Shown here one piece after another: positions 1-8,349 of a DNA stretch of 64,000 nucleotides (position 1 is its first letter; each line of letters begins with the position of its first letter). The notes under the pieces were generated by a model, which ran no database searches, had not been told where the DNA came from, and saw only the letters and a program-made list of their open reading frames with translations. The DNA is from Novosphingobium subterraneum. GTDB lineage: Bacteria; Pseudomonadota; Alphaproteobacteria; Sphingomonadales; Sphingomonadaceae. The translations under genes were made by a program, and so were the position numbers. The stretch lies in contig NZ_JRVC01000001.1 in NCBI RefSeq assembly GCF_000807925.1, positions 310,001-374,000 on the forward strand, given 5' to 3'.

Positions 1-629
1 ACCTTCCGTCGATGCACGGCTTTGTGAAGTTCCCGGACGGATTTCCGGCAGCCCGGATCGAGCTCAGTTGGAAAGATTACAAGGCGCGCGCGCCCGGTTT
101 CGTTCGTGTCACGGATATGCGCGCGGCAGACTATGTTCCAACGCCCGAGGAAGCCGCAGAGATGTTGATGAGGGCAGGTGAGGAGAGCGGTCCGGACAGG
201 CAGCCGCAGCGGTCTGAAAAGCCCGTCGATGCGGAGCGCACCGATGCCGAGCAGGAAGCGGAAAGGCTGCGCGAGGAGATCGAGCGATCGGTCGAACGAA
301 CCGTCGAAGAGGCTGAGCGAATTCTGCGCGAACAGCGCAAGGAGGAAGAGAGCGCTGGGCCACCGACGCGCGATCACGACCCCCACAGCGCCTTCAAGTT
401 CAGCAAGTCTGGCGAGAAGGACAGACGCGAGAGGCAGCAATTCGCTTTGAAGGATGTCGAGGAGCGATCTGGTCTCACGCGGAACCGTACTGAACAGCTG
501 CGCGACAAGGATGCGCGGGATGCGGGCCAGGAGAGCGAGATCCAGCGTGAAAACATCCATGGCTTCGGGGCCGAGGACAAGCGCCGCGCAGAGCCTTCGA
601 TTGATGACGATCAGGAGCCGGAACGATGA
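1..629 (+). CDS. C-terminal part of a probable conjugative coupling protein (TraD/VirD4-like), cut by window edge
   Basis: The frame is open to the left edge (first full codon at 3), so the ATG at 12 is probably internal and only the last ~208 residues are visible. The first ~45 residues look like the end of a folded domain, with many aromatics; after that the chain is a Glu/Arg-rich, probably coiled or disordered tail. No Walker motif is in view, so the coupling-protein call rests mainly on position: it overlaps by 4 nt (ATGA) a small regulator that abuts a MobF relaxase, a usual place for traD. Another transfer protein with a charged tail is possible. Confidence 0.45.
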   Translation, partial: LPSMHGFVKFPDGFPAARIELSWKDYKARAPGFVRVTDMRAADYVPTPEEAAEMLMRAGEESGPDRQPQRSEKPVDAERTDAEQEAERLREEIERSVERTVEEAERILREQRKEEESAGPPTRDHDPHSAFKFSKSGEKDRRERQQFALKDVEERSGLTRNRTEQLRDKDARDAGQESEIQRENIHGFGAEDKRRAEPSIDDDQEPER

Positions 630-910
630 CGGTTCACATCACTGTCCGGAAGCCGGCACCAGCATCCTGCGTTGCCTTCGGCCTACGGCTGCGGACGCTG
701 CGAGCGGCGCTTTCCAAGACGCAGGGCGAGTTCGCCTCGGACCTTGGAATCGCGGTGAAGACGGTCAAGAATTATGAAGGCGGTCACAGGGATCCGCCAG
801 CCACTCTCGTCGCGCTTGTCTGCATCAAATTCACTGTCGATCCAGCCTGGCTTCTGCTGGGCGATGCCGCTCGTCCAATGTTCCAGTCAACGCCTCGGGA
901 AGGGGCCTGA
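626..910 (+). CDS. Small XRE-family helix-turn-helix regulator
   Basis: A 94-residue protein with a helix-turn-helix of the Cro/C1 type at about residues 20-75: the stretch TQGEFASDLGIAVKTVKNYE has the usual helix 2-turn-helix 3 spacing, and the following Trp-Leu-Leu-x-Gly pattern is typical of phage-repressor-like folds. Its ATG overlaps the stop of the upstream gene (ATGA, 626-629), and its stop lies one base before the relaxase ATG, so the three genes are probably translated together. It likely regulates transfer gene expression; the target is not visible here. Confidence 0.75.
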   Translation: MTVHITVRKPAPASCVAFGLRLRTLRAALSKTQGEFASDLGIAVKTVKNYEGGHRDPPATLVALVCIKFTVDPAWLLLGDAARPMFQSTPREGA

Positions 911-911
911 C

Positions 912-3900
912 ATGCTTTCGGTCGCATCAGTGGGATCGGCAGGAGGCGCAGCCAACTATTTCGCCAAGGATGACTACTATGTTGGCGATGGCCCGGCTGA
1001 GCTCAGCGAGTGGGGCGGGAAGGGTGCCGAGGCTCTCGGGCTCAAGGGGCAGGTCTCGAAGGACGACTTCGAGAAGCTGCTCGACGGCAAGCTTCCCGAC
1101 GGGAGCATCGTCAATACCAATGCCAACCGCCGCGCCGGGATCGACCTGACTTTCTCGATGCCGAAGTCGGCTAGTCTGATGATCCAGTTGGGGGGCGACA
1201 AGCGCGTTCTGGAGGCGCAAGCCAGTGCGGTCAAATCTGTCATGGCCTATCTGGAAAAGCACTTCGCAGAAGCGCGGGACTATTCCCGGAATGGCAATGG
1301 CGAACCGGTCAGGACCGGCAACCTCGTCTACGCGCTCTTCCAGCACGATACGAGCCGCAAACTCGACCCGCAGAACCACACCCATGCCGTGATAGCCGCG
1401 ATGACGCAGGACAAGGCGGGCAAGTGGAAGGCGCTCTGGAACGGCGAGATCTGGAAGAACAATTCGGTCCTAGGCTCAATCTATAACGCGGCCCTGCGCA
1501 GCAACCTCGAGAAGCTGGGATACCAGACAGAGATTACCGGCAAGCACGGCCAGTTCGAGATCAAGGGTGTGCCGCGCGATGTCATCGATGCCTTCAGCCA
1601 GAGGCGTCAGGACATTCTGGCAACCGCGGAGAGGTTGGGTCGCAGTCCGACCGAAACCGAAGCGATGCGCGAGATCACCAAGCGGACCCGCGATCCCAAG
1701 CTCAATCCCGACGACAAGCAGGCGCTCAAGGCAGAATGGGCGCGGCGCGCGGAAGGTCTTGGTTTCGACGCCAAGGCCCTTGCCGAACAGGCTATGTCGC
1801 GCTCGCAGCTGTCGGCCGAAGCCAAGCTTGGCACCGCCGAGCGCGTGCGCGAGGCGATCAACGACATTCGCGCGAATGCCCGAATCTATACGCGTCCGGC
1901 TGACGAACTCACGACTAATGGCCTGGCGCGGACCCTGCTGACCCCAAGACAGCTGCGCACTGAGATGGCAACCGCTTCGGCCATTCGCATGATTGGCGAG
2001 CGGGAAACCTCGTGGACGCGAGCCGAGCTCGTGAAAAGCGCGCTCGACCTTGGCCTCAAGGGCGTAACCGCCGAAGGTGTCGAAGCCCGAATGCAGCGGC
2101 TGCTGGAGGGCGGCCAGGTGCTCGCAGGCAAAAGCACCCGGATCGATGGGGTGCCTGATCGGTATACCACGCCCGAACACCGAATGATCGAGCGCTCGAC
2201 ACTCGACAACGTGGCGCGAGGGAAGGGGGCCAGTCCAGCCATGATTGCGATGGGCGAGGCCCCGGCACGCCTGCGAGAGGCTGCCGGCGACAAACCACTC
2301 AACGTTGAGCAGATCGCCGCTGGCACCTTGGCGCTCGGGAGTGACGACCGCACGGTGGTGATCCAAGGGGTCGCGGGCGCCGGCAAGACGACACTCATTT
2401 CCGCCATCGCCAGCGTCTCCCATCAGGAGGGCAGGGAGGTGATCGGCCTTGCCTTTGCCAACAAGATGGTAAGCGACCTCCGGAACGATACCCAGCTTCG
2501 CGGTCGCGGCGGCGAAGTGCTGCAAGCGGGGATCGCAGCGCAGACGGTCTCCTCGTTCATCAACCAGCATTTGCGCGGTGCGCTCCATGGGTCAGGGCCG
2601 CAGTTCGAGGCCTCGCGCAACGCGGTCGCAGGCAAGGTTCTCATCCTTGATGAAGCCTCGCTCGTTGCCAACAAGCCGATGAACGACCTTCTCACCATCG
2701 CCAACCGGCTCGGCGCCGAGAAGGTCATTATGGTGGGCGACAAGGCGCAGCTGCTCTCGATCGAGGCGGGCAAAGCCTTTGCGCTCATCCAGGCGGACAA
2801 TCCGGCCATGGCCCGGCTCGACACCAGCCTGCGCCAGCGGACACCCCACATGCAGGAAGCCGCCGGCCTTGCGAGGGCTGGCCAGTTCAGGGAGAGCTTT
2901 GCTTCGCTTGGGGAGCGCGTGATCGAGGCGGGGCATGATCATCTTCGGGTCACGGCGCAAACCTGGCTAGCGCTGTCGCCGGAAGATCGGGCGCGCACAG
3001 CGATATACTCTGCTGGGCGCGATGCACGCGGCGCGCTCAACCGGATGGTGCAGGAGGGGCTGAAAGCCGAAGGAGCGCTGAAGGGCGAGGGCATACAGCT
3101 GACGACACTGCTACCGGCCCACGCGACACGCGAAGAGCTGCGCTATGCCAACACTTACGACAAGGGCCAGGTTCTCGAGGTCATGCGTGCCAACGCTCCG
3201 GGGGGGCTGGCGTGCGGGCGCTATGACGTTGAAGGCACCGATGGTCAGGGGAGGGTGGTGCTACGCGATGCACAGGGCAAGCTGAAGCGCTTCGACCCTT
3301 CCAGCATCGACCCGGCTGACAAGCGCGATGCCCTGCGACTTTCAGAGAAGCACCGGGAGACGATCTACGAAGGTGACAAGGTCCGCTGGAACGAAAAGGA
3401 CACCGCTCGCGGCCTGATGAAGTCCGAAGAGGCCCGGATTCTGATGATCCAGGACGGGGTCGTAACGGTCGAGAACCGCCAAGGCGACACCATCGAGCTC
3501 AAGCAGAACGACCGGATGCTCGAGCGCATGGGTCTCGCCTATGCGCTGAACATGCATCAGGCGCAGGGCGATACCCGTGACATGGCGATCGGCGAGATGC
3601 ACTCGGCCGCTCGCAACCTTTCCAACCAGCGCCTTGCACTTGTGATGATGACCCGCGTGCGTGACGACATCACGATCGTCACCAACGACAAGGACCGTCT
3701 GCTCAGTCAGATTGAGCGCAACCCCGGCGACAAGACCAGCGCGCTAGAGACCCTTGGCGAGAAGCAGGTCGATGAGGGCAAGGGAAAGCGTACGTCCGCT
3801 GAATTCAGCCCGAAGATCCCCGAACACCTGCGCGCCGGTAGAGACAGCCTCGCGCCGCTTCCCAATGTGGCAAGGGACAGCCTGCGGTCAGTACCTCAGA

Positions 3901-3938
3901 TCGACCTGCCCGAACGCAGCATCGAACGCAGCCGATAG
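912..3938 (+). CDS. traA: MobF-family conjugative relaxase-helicase (TraA/TrwC/TraI type)
   Basis: A 1008-residue conjugative relaxase that would nick oriT and unwind the transferred strand. The N-terminal TrwC domain has candidate catalytic tyrosines at Tyr16, Tyr22 and Tyr23 and the three-histidine metal site (His145, then His156-x-His158 in PQNHTHAV). The C-terminal half is a RecD-like helicase: Walker A GVAGAGKTT at about residues 487-495, Walker B LDEAS near 580, and a late motif (MHQAQGDT, MMTRVRDD) typical of UvrD/TraI helicases. The open frame extends upstream to 774, but ATG 912 is chosen because the TrwC domain starts right there and it follows the regulator stop by one base. Length fits the family. 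Confidence 0.93.
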   Translation: MLSVASVGSAGGAANYFAKDDYYVGDGPAELSEWGGKGAEALGLKGQVSKDDFEKLLDGKLPDGSIVNTNANRRAGIDLTFSMPKSASLMIQLGGDKRVLEAQASAVKSVMAYLEKHFAEARDYSRNGNGEPVRTGNLVYALFQHDTSRKLDPQNHTHAVIAAMTQDKAGKWKALWNGEIWKNNSVLGSIYNAALRSNLEKLGYQTEITGKHGQFEIKGVPRDVIDAFSQRRQDILATAERLGRSPTETEAMREITKRTRDPKLNPDDKQALKAEWARRAEGLGFDAKALAEQAMSRSQLSAEAKLGTAERVREAINDIRANARIYTRPADELTTNGLARTLLTPRQLRTEMATASAIRMIGERETSWTRAELVKSALDLGLKGVTAEGVEARMQRLLEGGQVLAGKSTRIDGVPDRYTTPEHRMIERSTLDNVARGKGASPAMIAMGEAPARLREAAGDKPLNVEQIAAGTLALGSDDRTVVIQGVAGAGKTTLISAIASVSHQEGREVIGLAFANKMVSDLRNDTQLRGRGGEVLQAGIAAQTVSSFINQHLRGALHGSGPQFEASRNAVAGKVLILDEASLVANKPMNDLLTIANRLGAEKVIMVGDKAQLLSIEAGKAFALIQADNPAMARLDTSLRQRTPHMQEAAGLARAGQFRESFASLGERVIEAGHDHLRVTAQTWLALSPEDRARTAIYSAGRDARGALNRMVQEGLKAEGALKGEGIQLTTLLPAHATREELRYANTYDKGQVLEVMRANAPGGLACGRYDVEGTDGQGRVVLRDAQGKLKRFDPSSIDPADKRDALRLSEKHRETIYEGDKVRWNEKDTARGLMKSEEARILMIQDGVVTVENRQGDTIELKQNDRMLERMGLAYALNMHQAQGDTRDMAIGEMHSAARNLSNQRLALVMMTRVRDDITIVTNDKDRLLSQIERNPGDKTSALETLGEKQVDEGKGKRTSAEFSPKIPEHLRAGRDSLAPLPNVARDSLRSVPQIDLPERSIERSR

Positions 3939-3948
3939 GAGAAGAGTC

Positions 3949-4284
3949 ATGCTACGACGAGATCCAGCGATGTCCGGTGCGGAATCAGGTTCTGCAAGTG
4001 AGCCAATTTCTCTCGTTTCGCATCCGGTAACGGAAGGGTTCATCAAGGCAACAGGGGTTGATGCTCCCGGCGTCGCTGAGCCGGTTGGGGTCCAGCTTGG
4101 CCCTTTCCCCGGACCGGAATGGGTTGCTCTCGGTTTGGCCATCCTGGCCTCAGTGGCTGCCGGATCGCTGGCGGCTGCGTGCGCAAAAGTCTTCCGGAAA
4201 ATAGTGCGGCTGCACCCTTCACGGCTCAGGGCTCGCCAATCAGCCACTACCCGATCGACCAGGCCCCAGAGGCAATCGGCATGA
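3949..4284 (+). CDS. Small single-pass membrane protein of the transfer region
   Basis: A 111-residue protein of unknown function starting 10 bases after the relaxase stop, with a purine-rich ribosome site (AGGAGAAG) just before the ATG. The first ~65 residues are soluble-looking; one hydrophobic segment lies at about residues 66-85 (WVALGLAILASVAAGSLAAA), followed by a basic Arg-rich tail, which suggests the C-terminus stays in the cytoplasm. Close spacing suggests co-transcription with the relaxase. No family recognised; it could be an entry-exclusion or accessory mobilisation protein, but nothing shows that directly. Confidence 0.5.
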   Translation: MLRRDPAMSGAESGSASEPISLVSHPVTEGFIKATGVDAPGVAEPVGVQLGPFPGPEWVALGLAILASVAAGSLAAACAKVFRKIVRLHPSRLRARQSATTRSTRPQRQSA

Positions 4285-4338
4285 TCCTGCGCATCCAATC
4301 TTCCAGACCGTCCATCACCACATCAAGGAGAGCATGAA

Positions 4339-4548
4339 ATGGCATTCGATTACGAAGATGCCGGAACCTTCGGCAGCGAGCGCGAGGCGAAGGACTGGGC
4401 GCTGCGCAACAAGATTGATCTGCGCGATCTCCACATCCACAATGCCGGCGGTCAGCGGGTCGAGGTGGGTATTCGCAAGAGCGCCTACGACCAGCGCGAA
4501 GACTATGACAACCGGTACGGGCAGAGGCAGGACGGCTTCTGGCGGTGA
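4339..4548 (+). CDS. Small conserved-looking hypothetical protein
   Basis: A 69-residue, charged, Asp/Arg-rich soluble protein without a recognised domain. The ATG at 4339 is preferred over the out-of-frame ATG at 4334 because AAGGAG (4325-4330) lies 8 bases upstream of it. The composition (many Tyr, Asp and Arg, no signal peptide) suggests a small cytoplasmic or nucleic-acid-associated protein. It is the last gene of the relaxase run and is followed by a ~220-bp gap before the next regulator. Confidence 0.5.
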   Translation: MAFDYEDAGTFGSEREAKDWALRNKIDLRDLHIHNAGGQRVEVGIRKSAYDQREDYDNRYGQRQDGFWR

Positions 4549-4580
4549 AAGTTTGATGTGATGTGACCGACTGACGCCTG

Positions 4581-4748
4581 ATGAGCCATTGGATCAATCG
4601 CGGAAGAGATATGATCCCCCGACAGATCAAGAAGCCAATCTTTTGGCTCATTGCGTGATCCATCTGCGGGCTGGCTCGGGGTCGGTAACCCTGCTTTCCG
4701 CGAAAATGAGGCATAGATGATTGTCGTTATTGCGTCGGAATGGCTCAT
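4581..4748. promoter_or_regulatory. Three copies of TGGCTCAT upstream of an XRE regulator (candidate operators)
   Basis: The 8-mer TGGCTCAT occurs at 4581-4588 (inverted), 4644-4651 and 4741-4748, all in the gap before the XRE gene that starts at 4769. Two of the copies extend to AATGGCTCAT. An 8-mer repeated three times in 170 bp is not expected by chance, and small XRE regulators commonly bind repeats in their own promoter, so these are candidate autoregulatory operators. No matching promoter hexamers were assigned. Confidence 0.4.
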
Positions 4749-4768
4749 TATTGAGGCAGGAGGACGTT

Positions 4769-5701
4769 ATGAGCACCATCAACCCGGACAAATTGATCTT
4801 CCTGCGTAAGGAAGCCGGACTGACCGCCGAAGCGTTGGCCGATGCGGCCCACGTCGGCCGCGCTACCATCACCCGAATTGAAAACGGGAAAGCGGGCCCG
4901 ACCCGACCCGAGACGGCCAAGAGACTGGCAAGCACCCTGAAGTGCCAGCCTGCGGACCTTTTCACACCTCCCGACCCTGATCAGGCGCGCAACTTTTTCA
5001 ACGATCGCGCGCCCCTCGACCTCAGCATCTCGAATGCGGCGCAGAATGCGCTGGAGCTTGTCGCCATGCGCTACAATGAGACCCGCGAAACGATCCTCGA
5101 ACTGGCGCCGCTGCTGTTCGACCTTGTCGCGCGCGAGAGCCTCCTCGAACGCAGCAATCGGCTCGCGGAACTCAGCGCCCGGCGTGACGCCGTTGGTGAA
5201 ATGGGCCGTCATTTCTCTCACCTCGGCGGCAGGTTCCTGCATGATTGGCAGGCGGAAGAAGTGGAGACCCAGGAGGAGATCTCGATCCGCAAGCGGGATC
5301 TTCGCGCCTCCTACGTTCTCGAGAGCACGAAGATCGAGGATGCCTTCGTGCCGCAGGATTATGACGAGGAATGCGACAACCCCTTCGTGGACCATCTGAA
5401 GCGGCGCATGGAAGAGGTGCGGCAGGATGGCGACGACGCACCTTCGCTCGACGTGTGGCCAGTATGGCGCAGCCCGAGTTACGACGTTGGAAATGGGGAG
5501 GCATTGGTCCTCGCGCAGGGCGATATAGAACTGGCGAGGTCGATCTTGACAGGTGCTGTCCAACTCGCTCGGCTACCGAAAAACCTGCGCGGTGCAGATG
5601 CCGCGGAGGCAAGATTGGGCTGGATGCGTGAGCAAAAAGCTCTGCACGACGAGAAGATTGCAGAGCTCCTCGGTGATCTCCTTATCGATGCAATCGAATA
5701 A
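4769..5701 (+). CDS. XRE-family transcriptional regulator with a long C-terminal domain
   Basis: A 310-residue protein whose first ~60 residues form a Cro/C1 helix-turn-helix (LRKEAGLTAEALADAAHVGR, then TRIENGKAGP). The remaining ~250 residues are an alpha-helical, acidic region without recognised motif, possibly for dimerisation or ligand or protein binding. ATG 4769 is chosen because AGGAGG (4758-4763) lies 5 bases upstream and the HTH begins at once; an in-frame upstream ATG at 4721 lacks such a site. It is followed after 11 bases by a small gene with a strong ribosome site, so the two are likely one operon. Confidence 0.75.
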   Translation: MSTINPDKLIFLRKEAGLTAEALADAAHVGRATITRIENGKAGPTRPETAKRLASTLKCQPADLFTPPDPDQARNFFNDRAPLDLSISNAAQNALELVAMRYNETRETILELAPLLFDLVARESLLERSNRLAELSARRDAVGEMGRHFSHLGGRFLHDWQAEEVETQEEISIRKRDLRASYVLESTKIEDAFVPQDYDEECDNPFVDHLKRRMEEVRQDGDDAPSLDVWPVWRSPSYDVGNGEALVLAQGDIELARSILTGAVQLARLPKNLRGADAAEARLGWMREQKALHDEKIAELLGDLLIDAIE

Positions 5702-5712
5702 GGAGGGGCGCC

Positions 5713-5967
5713 ATGAACAGGAATCCATTTGGCGCGGGCTCTCTCACCGGTCGCGGCGCGGCTCAGTCGACCCGGCACGGCCAGCTACGACAGGCTGAGC
5801 GCTGTGTCCCGCAGTTCATCATCGATGCGCTGATCGACTTTGGCGAGGAGCGGTTTCTCGGAGGCGAATGCAGATCATACAGCTTCACCAAAGCAACCTG
5901 GAAAAAATACGCCTGCTATATGGGATCGGATCGACGGGAAATACGCGATGATCGGACGGCAGGATAA
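5713..5967 (+). CDS. Small hypothetical gene, 3' end probably replaced at a recombination junction
   Basis: An 84-residue frame with a strong ribosome site (AAGGAGGGG) before ATG 5713, coupled to the upstream XRE gene. Residues 1 to ~69 look like genuine protein (VPQFIIDALIDFGEERFLGG). From about base 5921 the same DNA is much better explained by another frame that encodes the end of a GH130 enzyme, so the last ~15 residues of this frame are probably not original. I read this as a gene cut by a DNA junction. Function unknown. Confidence 0.45.
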   Translation: MNRNPFGAGSLTGRGAAQSTRHGQLRQAERCVPQFIIDALIDFGEERFLGGECRSYSFTKATWKKYACYMGSDRREIRDDRTAG

Positions 5968-6376
5968 CGAGAACATCTGGCTCCTGGCCTCGGACGATGT
6001 TTACGATTGGAACGGCGGGGCAAGAATAGTCCGGCCGCGTTGGCCTTGGGAATTCGTCCAGATGGGCAACTGCGGCTCGCCGATCGAAATCGACGAGGGT
6101 TGGTTGCTCATGACTCACGGTGTTGGACCGGCGCGCAATTACTGCATTGGCGCTTGCCTCCTCGACCGAAATGATCCTGCCAAACTGCTTGCCCGGGTCA
6201 CACAGCCGTTGTTGCGGGCCGATGCGGACGAACGGGATGGTTACGTTCCCAATGTCATGTACAGCTGCGGTGCGATGGTTCACGGGCGGACTTTGGTGTT
6301 GCCCTACGCTGTTGCCGATAGCTTCACTCGTTTCGCCACAATGCCGCTCGATCGGTTGCTGGCGGCGATGGCGTAG
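5921..6376 (+). pseudogene. C-terminal fragment of a GH130-family glycoside phosphorylase/hydrolase
   Basis: Translation of this frame gives ~151 residues that match the C-terminal half of GH130 enzymes (beta-mannoside phosphorylases and relatives): a GKYAM segment, then CGSPIEIDEGWLLMTHGVG, a CLLDRNDPAKLLARV block, and GYVPNVMYSCGA, in the family's usual order. The N-terminal half, including the start of the five-bladed propeller, is missing, and the frame runs back into an unrelated small gene. No ribosome site precedes the ATG at 5840 that lies upstream in this frame. It is most likely a non-functional remnant left by a rearrangement. Confidence 0.7.
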
Positions 6377-6465
6377 CGGGATCGCGATCCAGGGAGAAGC
6401 CAGACAATTGACAGCACGCCATCTTGCTGCTTCACCCGCCGCAATAAGGCATATCCGCAGGAGGA

Positions 6466-6487
6466 ACACCCTGACCGGTGAGGGTGT
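6466..6487 (+). terminator. Candidate terminator hairpin
   Basis: A 7-bp inverted repeat (ACACCCT / AGGGTGT) with an 8-base loop is followed on the plus strand by CGTCGTGCAAATTTTT. It lies between the GH130 fragment and the convergent SRPBCC gene, where a terminator would be expected. The stem is short and the T run is displaced from it, so the call is tentative. Confidence 0.35.
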
Positions 6488-6537
6488 CGTCGTGCAAATT
6501 TTTCCTGTGCGTTGTTCCGAGCCCCCTGCCCGCGCGG

Positions 6538-7047
6538 TCACGCGGCGAAGGTGTGTGCTGCATCGTTCGCCATGGATCGGGTGCACCAGCGTGCATATGC
6601 GCGGCCAGGGATCAGTCCCAACAAGCGCCAGGGCCAATTCGGCAGATCGTAGTCGATGAAGACCGTCAGCCGCGAACCGAGTCCTTGGGGGGCAATGTCG
6701 AAACCCATCCGATAGGCACCGATGACCAGCAATCGCGGCACGCCTTCGGTTTCCCAGGCCTTGCGGCGAGGCGGATCGCGTTCGGTGACGATCTCGCTCA
6801 GCTCGAGCGAAAGGCCCAGCACCTTGCCGTGCATGCCGATCCTCGAGCCCAGCATACGTCCGCGATCGTGATCGAACGTGAACTTCATCGAACTCCCGGC
6901 CATCATTGCAGAAGACTGCATCATGTGGGACGCCAGCTTTGCTTGATCGTCCAGGTGCTCGAACAGCGTTGCGGGATCGACGGCAATATCGACCACTACA
7001 GCCGCTCTGTGCTGGTAGAATCTCTGTGGTGATTTGCCGTGCGGCAT
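6538..7047 (-). CDS. SRPBCC-family (polyketide cyclase/START-like) protein
   Basis: A ~169-residue protein of the SRPBCC fold: an N-terminal beta strand and helix (VVVDIAVDPATLFEHLDD) followed by antiparallel strands and a long C-terminal helix ending in ARWCTRSMANDAA. Proteins of this fold bind hydrophobic ligands; the ligand here is unknown. The start at 7047 has AGGA upstream; an ATG at 7098 in the same frame would add 17 residues. It follows a small Met-rich secreted gene on the same strand with a short gap, so both probably belong to the transcript from the TACGTA element near 7455. Confidence 0.65.
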   Translation of the reverse strand: MPHGKSPQRFYQHRAAVVVDIAVDPATLFEHLDDQAKLASHMMQSSAMMAGSSMKFTFDHDRGRMLGSRIGMHGKVLGLSLELSEIVTERDPPRRKAWETEGVPRLLVIGAYRMGFDIAPQGLGSRLTVFIDYDLPNWPWRLLGLIPGRAYARWCTRSMANDAAHTFAA

Positions 7048-7114
7048 CGAATCCTGCCGTTCTTCGCCCTTCACCGTAGAGCGTTCACTTGACTGCATGG
7101 CGCCGGCAAGCCGT

Positions 7115-7375
7115 TCAACAGCAGCCGCCGGACTTCATCGGCATGGCGGAAGGCGATGGGGACGGCGAAGGGTGAGGTGCCGCGGCGGGCGCGCGCTGGG
7201 TTCGCGCGGAGCGCTGCCGATGCCGGACAGGGTGCTTCGGCTTCGCCTTGGGTTTCACCTGCTGCTTTGGAGCAGGCATGTCGCTCATGCCGGGAGGCAT
7301 CTGGTCGGCCAGGGCGGGGCCGATACCTGCGGTCAGAAGTCCCAAAGCAGCGACGATCATCGATGTTCTTTTCAT
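7115..7375 (-). CDS. Small secreted Met/Pro/Lys-rich protein with C-terminal Cys-Cys
   Basis: An 86-residue protein with a clear signal peptide (residues 1-23, cleavage after GPALA), a short Met-rich stretch (QMPPGMSDMP), a low-complexity Pro/Ser/Arg middle, and the ending MKSGGCC. Met clusters and a terminal Cys pair suggest binding of copper or another soft metal in the periplasm, but this is inference. It resembles the Met-rich gene at 16879 in start, size and organisation, and both sit behind the same TACGTA-type promoter element. AAGGAA lies about 7 bases before the ATG. Confidence 0.6.
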   Translation of the reverse strand: MKRTSMIVAALGLLTAGIGPALADQMPPGMSDMPAPKQQVKPKAKPKHPVRHRQRSARTQRAPAAAPHPSPSPSPSAMPMKSGGCC

Positions 7376-7450
7376 GCAGTGTTTCCTTGCTGATGGCTGC
7401 CACGGTTCGGTCAGCCTCGCGGGGATTCTGCGGCGGGCGGGTTAGAGGCG

Positions 7451-7468
7451 CTATACGTAGATCGCGAA
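7451..7468 (-). promoter_or_regulatory. TACGTA box a (FixJ-like site) upstream of the 7375 gene
   Basis: On the minus strand this reads TTCGCG-ATC-TACGTATAG, one of six copies of the element TKYGMV-NNN-TACGTAWRK in the window. It ends 75 bases before the start codon of the small secreted protein. The 10-mer CTACGTATAG is identical to box e at 16785-16794, which precedes a similar secreted protein. The core ATACGTAG differs by one base from the GTAMGTAG motif known for rhizobial FixJ. Confidence 0.55.
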
Positions 7469-7542
7469 TGGACAGCGCGGGCGATCACGCCGACGAAAGA
7501 GCATCGCATCGACAGCGCCAGGCCGCGGAGCGCTGGCCAGGC

Positions 7543-8349
7543 CTACGATACGGGTTCAAGGCCGAGGCTTATCAGAGCCTGCCAGACCTCATCGGACGTA
7601 TTTGCATAGGCGAACAGTTCGCGATCGGCGCGATCGATCATGCCGTTCTCGCAGAAAACATCGAGATTGATGGCTGCCTGCCAATAGCTTTGGTCGAACA
7701 GCACGATCGGCACCTTGGGAGCCTTTCCGGTCTGGCGGAGGGTCAGGATTTCGAACATCTCGTCCAAAGTCCCGAAGCCGCCCGGGAATACGACCAGAGC
7801 GCTGGCGCGCATCGCGAGGTGCATTTTGCGGATCGCAAAATAATGGAACCGGAATGTCAGCTCGGGCGTGGTGTAGGGATTGGGTGCCTGCTCGCGCGGG
7901 AGCGTGATATTGAAACCGATCGTCGGTGCACAGGCATCGTGCGCGCCGCGATTGGCCGCCTCCATGATCCCCGGCCCGCCCCCAGTGGCGATGACATTGA
8001 CCCGTTTGCCATCGTTGCGCGAGAGCGCGCCGCCGCGTTCGGATGCCAGTCGGCCGAACTTGCGCGCCTCGTCATACCAGAAGCCGCCATTGCCAGTTTG
8101 CCCTGCCCGGACCCGCGCACTGCCGAAGACGACAATCGTCGACAAGACGCCCCAAGCGCGCAGAGCCTCTTCGACTTTTTCGTATTCGAGCAGAAAGCGG
8201 ACCCCGCGCATCGAATCGCCGAGAATGAAGTCCTGATCCAGCGCGGCCAAACGGTACGAGGGCAGGTCCGCAGCGCGCACGCTTGGAAAGCAATGCTCGC
8301 AGGGATGCGGTGTGAGGGCGCTGCAGTACGGCTCGTCATTCGAGGTCAT
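7543..8349 (-). CDS. LOG-family protein (lysine-decarboxylase-like Rossmann fold)
   Basis: A 268-residue protein with both LOG signatures: a GGGPGIMEAANRGA segment and PGGFGTLDE. Members of this family are typically nucleotide 5'-monophosphate phosphoribohydrolases rather than decarboxylases; the substrate here is unknown. The N-terminal ~60 residues hold two Cys (PYCSALTPHPCEHC) absent from short LOG proteins. The frame is open upstream to 8676, but ATG 8349 is chosen because it overlaps the stop of the 6-phosphogluconate-dehydrogenase-like gene (ATGA) and upstream residues look like shadow sequence. The two genes form a tight operon. Confidence 0.85.
   Translation of the reverse strand: MTSNDEPYCSALTPHPCEHCFPSVRAADLPSYRLAALDQDFILGDSMRGVRFLLEYEKVEEALRAWGVLSTIVVFGSARVRAGQTGNGGFWYDEARKFGRLASERGGALSRNDGKRVNVIATGGGPGIMEAANRGAHDACAPTIGFNITLPREQAPNPYTTPELTFRFHYFAIRKMHLAMRASALVVFPGGFGTLDEMFEILTLRQTGKAPKVPIVLFDQSYWQAAINLDVFCENGMIDRADRELFAYANTSDEVWQALISLGLEPVS

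Noticed and set aside
774..911. Upstream extension of the relaxase reading frame
   Set aside because: These residues overlap the XRE gene in another frame and do not resemble a relaxase N-terminus; the TrwC domain starts at ATG 912.
6379..6390. 12-bp palindrome GGATCGCGATCC
   Set aside because: Common in GC-rich genomes; no repeat or regulatory context.
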